This document shows, one piece after another, positions 45,601-57,600 of a stretch of DNA of 64,000 bases. The stretch comes from Congeria kusceri (lineage: Eukaryota; Mollusca; Bivalvia; Myida; Dreissenidae), in the NCBI GenBank assembly GCA_027627225.1, contig CM051032.1, positions 64,831,137 to 64,895,136 of the forward strand, written 5' to 3'. The stretch's first letter is position 1; each line of letters starts with the position of its first letter. The notes beneath the pieces are model-generated. The model made no database searches and was not told the origin of the DNA. It saw only the letters and a list, made by a program, of their open reading frames with translations. Made by a program: the position numbers and the translations under genes.

Positions 45601-48600
45601 ATTGATATTATCTATCCCTAAGCCATCAGCTACTACAGACTTCCAACATTTCACAGACATGACAAACCTGACTGCCAACAAAATGTATCATGTTAAAGAT
45701 GGTTTGCATGATAGTATTTGAATACCATGCACAACTCCATGGTGGAGTCTCCATCAGATACCAATACAGGTATAATGTTCATTGCTGAAAACGAGGCTGA
45801 TTTTTAGATTTTTAACAAGAGTGCCATTGTCACAAAGATATGCCCGTCAAAGGAGCATTTTTAGGAGTAAAGATTTAACAATTAAAGAGAGAATATCCAT
45901 CCATGCTGGACAAAGATATGCTCCGGACAAAGTGTTAAGGATTGATTTCTGATATATTTGACATTTGACCTTGAATTGTGACCTTGACCTTGGACCTAGG
46001 GTCCTTGTTCTTGCGTGTGACACTCTGTCTAATCATGCTTATCACTACATGCCAAGTTATTTGAAATCCATCCATGCTGGACAAAGTTATGCTCCGGACA
46101 AAGATCTCACACCGCCCACCCGCCGCTTGGGCGTTACCATAATACGAAAGGATTAGCTGCCCTTTAGCACTTTTAAGTCAGGGGTGTTGAAATCCCATGC
46201 CTGACTTATCCAACATGGGCCATTTTACCATCGGACAAGTACATTTTTCTTGTCAAGTTGTCCATGGACAAGTACAATTACAGAGTGTGAAAATAATGTA
46301 AAAGTTTATTGTTTTATCATGATCATATATATTTTAACAACATTAACACATTTTAATTTATTTATAATTTGATGACAAATTATATTAGCAACGCCAGAAA
46401 TAATTATAAACTATATTTTATTTGGACATGCGGAATGTGTTTGCGGAAGAGCAGATTTATGCAATGAACTTGTCCATGGACAAGTGAATAATTGTGATAT
46501 TTTCAAACCCCTGACTTTTCCCAAATGGATTGCCAAAAATTTAAATACCATGGAACTGGCAATTTTGGTTATAAAGCTTGGCATAATATTTGTTAATTAA
46601 AACGAAACTATGAATTGCTCTCAATAATAAGCTGAATTGTATTAGTATACAGTCCAATACACTCCACATTTTCACCCAATTTCAAGATTCTGCAAATCAG
46701 AATTCCCAATGTGCGAGGTACCAAACCCATTTCCTAATCCATAAAAAAATTGTTTAAACATACATATATCGATGGTTAAGTGTGAAACTATCGTATCTGA
46801 TATAGAAATGTTAAGCAGAAACAATAGTTCCACGCTCAACCCTTGATATGTGGCGCGTCGTGAGAAAACCGGTCTTAATGCATGTGCGTAAAGTGTCGTC
46901 CCGGATTAGCCTGTGCAGTCCGCACAGGCTAATCCAGGACGGCACTTTCCGCCTACAGTGAATTTATGTTTAGAAGAGACTTCCTTGAACAAGAAAATAC
47001 CACAAAAGTGGAAAGTGCCGTCACTTTACGCACATGCATTAAGTCCGGTTTTCCCACGACGCCCCTCATATGTACTTGGCCCCAAACTAACACGTTATAC
47101 CTGTCTGTTACAAGCCAGTCTTGCAAGGGATCCTGCTTCCAACAATGAATCTGAAAACTGATAGGAACATTCACGTGTCAATGACTATAAATGCCGTATT
47201 TACCCTATGTATTGGGACACTTAAACCAATATAAAGGGTCATAAAAAAATAATTCCCTAAAATGTGACCCAAAATATAGGGTACTATTCGACCCAATGTA
47301 TTTTCACACACACACGGATTATGCCGCATGCTTAACTTAGTGGAGCGTGTCAATTAAGAACACCGGGTAGTATAGCGTAGACTTCCCGAAAGCTCAAACA
47401 AAGTATCAGACATTCGGTCCGACAACCAGTCAAAACATGCCGGACTGAAATAAAAATTGTCGGACCAAAAATTTATTCATGTATGTATAGTCTATAGTAT
47501 ACATTGTACATGTATACACTAGTGTGTTTTCGTGATCTCAAACAGCAAACGTAACTTGCTGACCTATTTAATTGTCGTTAACACCCATAACATACACTAT
47601 ACAATACATTAATTAATATCAAACTACGATATGACAACGCAAATCCGAAACACCTATCCGAATTTTACTGTTCACGAGACATACCAACATATGCTATTAA
47701 CATTTTGTATGCACATGTTGTTAATGTAAAACCCGTGATTAGCTAAACAAGAGGGCCCTGAGGGCCCTAGGACGCTCACCTGAGTTCTTGTAACCCAATT
47801 GGAATTTGCATCCCCGAGGCGTGGCTTATTTTTATCCCAGGGGCATAAGTTGAACAACCTTGTACAAACCTCTGGGCCTTGCGGTTTCAGGTAAAGAGTT
47901 TTTAAGTCATTTTGCTATTTAAGTCTATATAAACCATGTGACCCGTCGGGGGGTGGCCAGATTTGACCCCAGGGGCATAATTTGAACAATCTTTGGAGAG
48001 GACCACTATGCAATGTTACATACCAAATATAGGAAAGCTGTGGGCCTTGCGGTTTCAGGTAAAGATTTTTTAAGTCATTTTGCTATTTAAGTCTATATAA
48101 ACCATGTGACCCCTCGGGGGGTGGCCACATTTGACCCCAGGAGCAAAATTTGAACAATCTTTGGAGAGGACCACTATGCAATGTTACGTTACAAATATAG
48201 GAAAGCTGTGGGCCTTGCCGTTTCAGAGGAGAAGATTTTTAAAGTCATTTTGCTATTTAAGTCTATATAAACCATTTGACCCCCCGGGCGTGACCAGTTT
48301 TGACCCCAGGGGCATAATTTGAACACTTTTTGTAGAGGACCACTATACAATGTTACATACCAAATATGAAACCTCTAGGCCTTGCGGTTTCAGAGGAGAA
48401 GAATTTAAAAGTCATTTTGCTATTTAAGTCTATATTAACCATGTGACCAATGGGGTGTGGTCTGTTTTGACCCATGGGGCATAATTTGATCAATCTTTGT
48501 AGAGTACCACTAAAGGATGTTAAATACCAAATACAAAACCTCTGGGCCTTGCGGTTTCAGAGAAGATTTTAAGACATTTTGCTATATAAGTTTATATAAA

Positions 48601-51600
48601 CCATGTAAACCCCTGGGTAAGATTTTAAAAGTCATTTTGCTATATATTCTATATCAACCATGAGACCCCCCGGGGCAGGGCAAGTTTTGACCCCAGGGGC
48701 ATAATTTGACCAATCTTTGTATAGGAACACTAAAGGATGTTACATACCAAATATGAAACCTCTGGGACCTGCGGTTTCAGAAGAGAAGATTTTTAAAGTC
48801 ATTTTGCTATATATTCTATATAAACCATGTGACCCCCGGGGCGTGGCCCGTTTTGACCCCAGGGGCATAATTTGAACAACATTTGTAGAGGACCACTATA
48901 CAATGTTACATACCAAATATGAAACCTCTGGGCCTTGTGGTTTCAGAGGAGAAGATTTTTAAAGTCATTTTGCTATATATTCTATATAAACCATGTGACC
49001 CCGGGGCGTGGCCCGTTTTGACCCCAGGGGTATAATTTGACCAATCTTTGTAGAGGACCTCTAGAGGATGTCACATATCAAATATGAAAGGTCTGCGGTT
49101 TCATAGAAGAAGAATTTTTTAAGTTTTCACTTTTTAAATCTATTTTTAGCTCTGGTGACCTACATATTCAGCGGATCAGAAAGATTTGAACAACTTTGAA
49201 AGAGGTCCACCCAAGGATCATTCCTGTTAAGTTTGGTGAAAATCTGCCAAGCGGTTTAGGAGGAGATGTTGTTTGAATGAAAAGTTGACGACGCACATAC
49301 GCACACACGACGGACAACGGGCGATCACAAAAGCTCACCATGAGCACTTTGTGCTCAGGTGAGCTAAAAAAAGCCCGCAAAAATTATCCCGACAATCACA
49401 ACATCACATTATCCGCATGGAAAGCGTGGACGTTACAGTAATAACCATGATATAAAAATTTGTAGTGCCAAGAACTGTTAAATCTTTACTTTTGTGCAAA
49501 ACGATTAGGTGTCTATACAATCGCGAAGGATGTGCAAATTGTATGTGTCATATTTTTACTCAGTCTAAATCTTTTGTAGACACCATTTATTTTACCTCTA
49601 AAACGCGAAAGCAGTATCGATAACGTTGCTGTCGTATAGGTTAGTATTGATCTATCACTTACAGTGACGGTGAACACCTACTATGTGGACGGCGTGCAGC
49701 ACGTTTTTCACGACCCACAGCTGTTTGAAATTAGGCTGCTTAATTAAAGGGACTGCAGTGAAAGGACGTTGCGCAATGTAAGCTGGTTACGTCAAACTGT
49801 TACACGTTGATGTTGCGCGGGTCGTGTTATTGTTTGTCACATATCACGAGTTTAAATGAAAAAGTAGCGATTAAGGCCCGAAAATTCGGACCAAACGGGA
49901 TTTATTTACTGCAGTTGGGGTAATAAGATAATCAATAAAGAGCATAAAAAAAAATCATGATCAGATCTACGACTGATTCGCAAAGTCCGGATCACGATAT
50001 AGCGGAGCTGTATTAAATTGCTCTGATATTAGGTATTTTTTATCCAGTTACATAATAAATTATAGGAATAAGTCTTTAACAAGTTGTCGGACGGTCGGAC
50101 TGATTCTTAGTAAATTAATGTCGGACCCACTAAAAATTTGCAGGTCATGTCCATCGGACCGACATTTTTCGGGAAGTCTGACAGCGTGTTAGTACACACT
50201 TTGCACCACGGGTCAATTGAACTGGCCCTATACGTGTTTGTTTAGCGATAAGAACGCCGCATGTGGCACACTAATTGGCTTCATGAGAGACCAGACCATT
50301 ATCACATACTACTGGGTAGTTACCCTAATACTGGTAACTGTTAATTAATTGACAATTTTATAGTTTGTTATAAGAAGTTCAATAAATTATTTAATATGAA
50401 TATCATTTTACGCACATGATGTAATACATGCGTTAAAATTTTGAAAACGGTAGTCTTTGTAGTTTTTATAATATAAAAGGGGTACACTCTTATTATTTGC
50501 AGCATATCTATCGCAATATACGGTGTTCAGTGTATCTATACTACTCTGATCATATTGAAATTGAGATATTTATTTTAAACTGGCAAAATTGAAGACAATT
50601 TACCATTATATTTTTGTGTCCCAATATTTAGGGACAAGACAAAATTCAATTTTCAACAGTTTCCCAATATTAAGGGACTCAAAAAATAATTATTTTTCCA
50701 TAAATAGGGGTATCCCAATATTTAGGGTGTACCAATACATTGGGTAAATACGGTATGTCTTAACACCGGAAAAATGTTGATATAACTTATATGAGGCAAG
50801 AGCAACCAACTGTACATATATAAGCTGATAATAATAATCATATATTGTAAAGCGGTGTTTGAAATATAAATTTTTTTTAACATATACTGGTACATATGTT
50901 AAACAAGAGCTGTCAGAGGACCGCGCACTCGACTATGAAGTTTTTCAGTTGGTACATATTTTGGATAGTGGAAGGGGCATAAATTTGTAAAAATACAAAA
51001 CTTTTAAATGAAGCCTTGTATAGTTTATTAATTTTTGGAACAAAAACTTTAACCACAAAATCTATGTAAAAAGTGTGCATAACTCTGTCAAAATACAAAA
51101 CAGAGTTATGGGTAATATTGCCCCTGATACTAGAGTTGATGACAAAGGTTAGTTCCAAGTTTTAAGTGAGTAACGTATGTAGTTTTGAAGTAACAAAACT
51201 TTTGAATAAAAACTCTATGTGAAAAAGGGCATAACTCTGTCAAAATACAAAACAGAGTCATGGGTAATGTTTACCCTGATATTAGAGTTGATGACAAAGG
51301 TTAGTTCCAAGTTTCAGGTGAATAGCTTATGTAGTTTTGAAGTTACCAAACTTTTGAATATAAACTTTAAACAGAAAATCTAAGTGAAAAGGGGGCATAA
51401 CTCTGTCAAAATACAAAATAGAGTTATGGGTAATGTTGCTCCTGATACTAGAGTTGATGACCAAGGTTAGTTCCAAGTTTCAAGTGAAAAGCTTATGTAG
51501 TATTGAAGTTACAAAACTTTTGAATATAAACTTTAACCAGAAAATCTATGTGAAAAAGGGGCATAACTCTGTCAAAATACAAAAAAAGTTAAGGGGAATC

Positions 51601-54600
51601 TTGCCCCTGATACTGGAGTTGATGACAAAGGTTAATTCCAAGTTTGAAGTGAATAACTTATTGTAGTTTTTAAGCTACAAAACTTTTGAATTGAAACTTT
51701 AACCAGAAAATCTAAGTGAAAAAGGGGCATAACTCTGTCAAAATACCAAACAGAGTTATGGCAAATATTGCCCCTGATACTGGAGTTGATGACAAAGGTA
51801 TATTCGAAGTTCCAAGTGAATAACTTATGCAGTTTTGAAGTTACAAACTTTTGAATAAAAACGTGAACCAATTCGCTGACACCAACACCGGGGGTAATAG
51901 GATAGCTCACCTATTCTTCGAATAATCGAGCTAAAAATAATTAAGAAGTTCACAAAATGCATACACAGAAACTGGTCAATATTTGATCACATTAACATTG
52001 AATCCCATTTAACTTTATGATCTGATTTGTTCATCAGTAGTGAGAATTTAATTCACTTGTTGATATCTTGAATGTCTACAAACTAGAAATGTGTCCACAG
52101 ACACGGATGCCCCCACCTATGCAGCAATTTTTACATGGCGCCGCTTTGTCTGTATGCATACAAATTATTTTGCAAAAGGAAAATTGAACTTTTATATTGT
52201 ACTTTATACTAATGTATTCTCTTATTCTGTGAAGTAAGTTGAGTTATCACAAAATAATTTTAGTCCTGCCAAAAATATCAATAAAGGTTATTAATTAAAA
52301 CTTTTGGGCAATTATGAGTTATGGTTCTTGTATGCTTCACTTACTCTTCCTATCTTAAATCATTCTGTGCAGACTCAACAAAATGCCTTTTATTATATTT
52401 GAATTATGATTTGCACACTCATGAATAAAATGAAGTAATTCACTGACTTCACCAGTCAGGTTCTTGCATGTGACACACCATCTGGTGATGATAATTTCTG
52501 CCAATTTATCTGAAAATCCCTACATGCATGGCAATATTATGCCCTGGGCAATTATTTGACCTTTGACCTTGATTAGTGACCTTGACCTGTCAGCTACAGA
52601 CCTGGTTCCTGAACGCCACATGCCATCTCATAATGCTTATCACTTCTGCGATTTTACTTTTGTAACATTGACCCACTGATGGTTTATTTATTTTTGTAAC
52701 AGAAAAAACCCAAGCTAATCAGTAAATTTTCGGTGAATACTAATTCACATAGGGTAGTAAAAATCTAATCACAAGGCCATTCATTTACCTTGGACTGTTT
52801 GGAACGAGGAATGAACTCTGCATATGACCTGTCAGAATCTGTAACATAAGCAACTGATGGTTAACTGATGTATGGACAACAACACAACAACTGCTGAATG
52901 TCTAGTAAAAAGTACCAGATCAGGGAATCGATTCACTTAATTCATTAGGGCTATAAGCTGCAAATCAAATGTAGATCACAGCAGCAACACTTATTTTGTG
53001 AATCTTTATCTTTGATTTAGTATTTTCATGTCATTGTTAATGAATTTCTACACATCAAAAACATGAATAATAGTTGTGTTCTTTAGCTGTTTAAAAATTT
53101 GGGCCTGTGGACACAATTAACAACTCTTACCTTCCATTAATTTATTACTAGTTGAACGTCTTTCCCTTAAGTTTCTTTGGATCGTGTATGAAGACTGCTG
53201 TTGTTCCAAAGGCATAGGATCACCGTTACTGCACTTTTCATCACGCTGAGGAAATTCACCGGATAAACTGTTACTGGACATCCACTGTTCAACTAATACA
53301 TCATCAATATCCATAGCATTATCCTTTACACTAGTAAGGCCTTCCTGCGGAAAGGACTTGTGACGGTCTCTTGTTTCTTCCTGACGTAGTGAATAACTCT
53401 CATCAAAGCTAGGCGAATGTGGCAGTGAATAGTTGTCACTATTAAAACTTGCCGATGAGGCCTCATTGGGTGTTGCTCTATCCCATGATAATATCCCTTT
53501 ATCATGTTGGTTTGTTGAATTTGAAGTCGCACCATTTTCATCGCCAGGAAAAGAATCTGAATTCTTGGACGGCATATTTAAAGTTTCTGATGCAAAGTCT
53601 TTATTGATAGGAGAGGTACTACAACACGAATGAATAGCTGAGTTGTCACTGTCAGTACTGAACTGACTGGAAAAGTCTGACTTAAAGGATAGCCAGAAGT
53701 CCTCCATTTTCTTTTCAACTGGTTTGAAGAAATTGGTGATGGGTTTTCCAGATGGTGCTGAATTAAAGAGGGACTTCTTACCTGAAATAATCATTTCCTG
53801 CCTCAAAAAGCAACTACATCAGCATCATCATCATCATCACCATCATGATGATCATCATCAATTTACTTTACTAATTATAAACATTTTCATCACCGAATAA
53901 TATCACTTGTTACAATTTAAATAATAAATTACACCAATTAGCATCATTATCATTATTACAAACATCGTCATCATCATCATACGCATGTTTATTATACATA
54001 CCAACTCTAACATCATTATTTTGATCATTAAATCCTTCATTTTCATCATCAGCAAGAACATTGATGCTTTTCGCATAAATAGCGACCAAAACTCTAAAAT
54101 CATCTTGTACACTAACAATCAATTATTTACAGATGGCATATGGTATACATGTAAACAGTATTTACAAACTGTTATAAACTCAAACGCACATTAAAACAAA
54201 ATATGATGAGATTCGACCCAGTTAAACCATACAAGACACGTGTACATACCTTTCGACCGACTTGGATGCCTGTCAACAGAATAAGCTAGCTTGTTTTCAA
54301 CTAACGTTTCTGTTGTTGACATGTGTTTACTAGCAGTATCTTCTTTTGACACTGTTTTTGTTAAAACTTCTAATACTGGAGTTTCAGCGGTATCCATATT
54401 TTGTTTGCATTCATTTTTACTTTCCTCAATATGCACGTTATTATCACCTTTGTTACTTATATCCAGTTTACACACATTTGTCTTGTGATTAACACCACTG
54501 TTTACAGCCAAAGGAATACTTTCAGAGATGTTAAAGGCATTTTGTCTGTCACCTTTTTCTTTCTTTTCTTCATTAGCCTTTTCTTGTTTCATTTTCATAA

Positions 54601-57600
54601 CTTCACCATTGTCAAGTCTATCAGTATAATTACTCTGTTCCTCAGAAACAATAACATGACTGTTATCGAACACACTACCTACAGTATGTTTCTTCGGACT
54701 GTTCTCAATCAATTCCTTCAGTTTAATAATCGATGATTCATTGAATTTCCACGGTGACTTTTTTGGTTTCTGTGAACTTGAAGGTGAATGAAACTCTGTA
54801 CTTCTCTCCACTTCTGTTGCCTCATGGTCTATCTTAACTTCTTGCGAGGTACCTAAAGATGCTTTCGTTTCTGCTGAAGTATCAACCTTCTTCACTGCAG
54901 GTTTCATTTCAATGTCATGTTGTTCTTTTTCAATGTCATGTTTCTTGACTGACACCAGTTCTCTAACATTCTCTGCTAGGATGTGGGTATGAGATTCTTG
55001 AACAGAAAATTCTGCAATTGGTCTTGAGATCTCTGAAACATTAAGTGTTTTATTAGTGGCTTCAACACCTGTTTTCATTTCCAGAATAGGACCATTAGCT
55101 GTGACTGTTTGAGATTCTTCTGGAACATTCTTATCAACTGGACTGATCAGTGTTTTTGAGTTACCAGAAAAGCTAACTGGTTCTGATACTGTCAAACCAC
55201 TATTGCTAATCTTCGTTTCAACATTTTCATCGGTTTTGACATGTTCAACAGATTCATTGACACTCCTTGAAATGTTCACAGTTTGTTGACCACTTTTTGC
55301 CGGTTCAGTCTTTAAAGTGTCATCATCAATAAACATATGACTCTTAACATTATCTTTCTGATTTTCAATTAAATCTAGGTGATCATCACTAGCATAAGAA
55401 CCAGATAAGTCCAAAGCAGAAATTTTGTCACAGAAGGTCTGCTTTGTAGCATCAGGAACTTTTGTTTCCTTTCGTACAATTTGATGAGATTGTTTCAAGC
55501 GTTTTCCTTTCATTCCAGCAACGGAAGTTTCTTCAAAATCAGGCAAATAGGACCTGACGGAAACTGCTTTGGAACTTTGTCGGGTGGAGGTTGAGTTTTC
55601 TGAAAGATTACTAGCTATATTGTCAATGACTTGATTTTGAGATTCTTCCTTTTCATTCACTTTGATAGTTTGTACTTCCTGAACAGTGTCTCTTGTTGCT
55701 TTTGATGGTGCGGAATTTCTGTACTTGAATTCTGCATTGTGTTCACGTTCCATTTCAACATCTTGTTCGGAACCCAAGAGGTAATGTGACCCCTGTCATA
55801 AAAGTAAAGCAGAAAAACAATGAAAGAATGTAAATGAAAATTGATGTAATATTATCAACAGTATTTTTTTTTTACTAACAAATAAACAAACTTAGAGAAA
55901 CAATCAAAGGTAATTATTCTGTGTCATCTATTCATTACCATTAACCAAACATACGTACATATAAGTAAGATACCCTTCCATGTTTTAAATAGTGTTCTTC
56001 AGATATGGAATCCAGACCCAGATTAACAAGGCTTTGACAATATTGCAAGCAATACAGGAGTCCCCTACCGGTGAAAACCCCTACTAATTAAACATTGTGC
56101 AATACCGTCAAATCGCCCTTTATCTGTAGATGTACAAAGTTTCATATTCAAATCCCATTTGTCACTGCAGTATTAAGTTGTTGTTTTTATATTTTAGTAA
56201 CATTGACCAGACATTTGAGTTACTTTTTGAGTTATTGCAGTACTAAACTGACAGAGGGCTATCATATAGTCCATTCTGTGTACCAAGTTTCATGATAATA
56301 TGTTATGTTCTTTTCGAATTATTACAGTAATTAGTTAATTTCTATTTTTAGTAACAGTCACGTGACCATTGACCTCCGGTGAAAAGAAAAGGTCGTGAAT
56401 AAACCTCACATTGCCACATTGCCGTTTATATGTATACCCAGTTTCATCGAAATAAGTTCAGTACTTTTTAAGTTATTGCAGGAACCAGGTTTTGGGGACA
56501 GATAGACAGACGGACGGACAAACATACGGATGAACAGATAGAGAGACACATAGATGGATGGCAAAGCTATAGTTCAATCTTTGTACCAAGTTTCATGGTC
56601 ATATCTTATGTACTTTTCGAATTATAACAGTATTTAGTTTATTTCTATTTATAGTAACAGTCACGTGACCTTTGACCTCTGGTAAAAAATAAAAGTTCCT
56701 GCATAATCCTCACATTGCCATTTATATGTATACCAAGTTTCATAGAAATATCTTCAGTACTTTTTGAGTTATCGCAGGATCCAATTTGTTTTAGTTTATT
56801 TCTATTTTTAGTAAGTCACGAGACCTTTGACCTCTGGTAAAAAAATAAAAGGTCGTGCTTAATACTCACATTGCCGTTTATATGTATACTAAGTTTCATC
56901 GAAGTATCTTCAGTACTTTTTGAGTTATCGCAGGAACAATATTTTGCGGACGGACGGAGGGCAAACCTATAGTCCCCTCCAGTGAAACACCAGTAGGGGA
57001 CTAATAAGCATTTTACAATTGGGATAAGAAACATACGTCTAAATCTTCAATGGAAACCACACTATTCCTCAAGTCTGTATCCGTAATGTCTGTCTGGGTT
57101 GCAATGATATAATCATCTGCAAAAAAGAATCAATATTAATATAAACATATGTTTTGGGGTACATACTGACACAATTCATATTAAAACTTGCACACATGCA
57201 TGCAAGAGTAAGATAACAATAATACTGAAGCATGTAGGATTACATAGAGTGCTATAGATAAGCTTTTGAACTGGGGGCAAAGGTACCCATACTTGTGAAA
57301 ATTTGGGAGTAAATGTACACTCCAGAATTTATGGGAGTAAATTCACAGTCTATATATTGGATAATTGGTGGTTAATTTTCATCCAACGAACTTTACACTA
57401 TGTGGAAACAAGGCTTGTCACAGTATGTGACGTATGCCCCCAAAGCATATGCTTGTCAGAGGAAGGCAACACAATGTCAGTTACTTATTGGCAAAAATTA
57501 CACTTCCTACAAAAGAGTTATGGTCCTTGTACTCTGCACTTCCTCTCAACATCCTCTATCAATATATGTGGCTTTATTTTAAATCACTTCAATACTAATG

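Larger units (their letters stand above)
47194..50753. mobile_element. Outer element of a three-level nest, CCGTATTTACCC ends
   Basis: CCGTATTTACCCTATGTATT at the left and, inverted at the right, CCGTATTTACCCAATGTATT, form a terminal repeat; GGGACAC/GGTACAC continues the pairing. Motifs CCCAATATTTAGGG recur inside the right arm. It is split by the element at 47,377-50,182. No coding capacity remains. Confidence 0.6.

Noticed and set aside
53903..54122. Met-rich and Asp-rich 70-codon frames
   Set aside because: Produced by CAT/ATG trinucleotide repeats in intron 5.
54191..54249. Last 19 codons of the 528-codon open frame as protein
   Set aside because: They lie beyond the GT donor at 54,249 and are intron read-through.
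53985..54736. Plus-strand frames of 65-111 codons opposite exon 5
   Set aside because: Antisense shadows of the long minus-strand exon.
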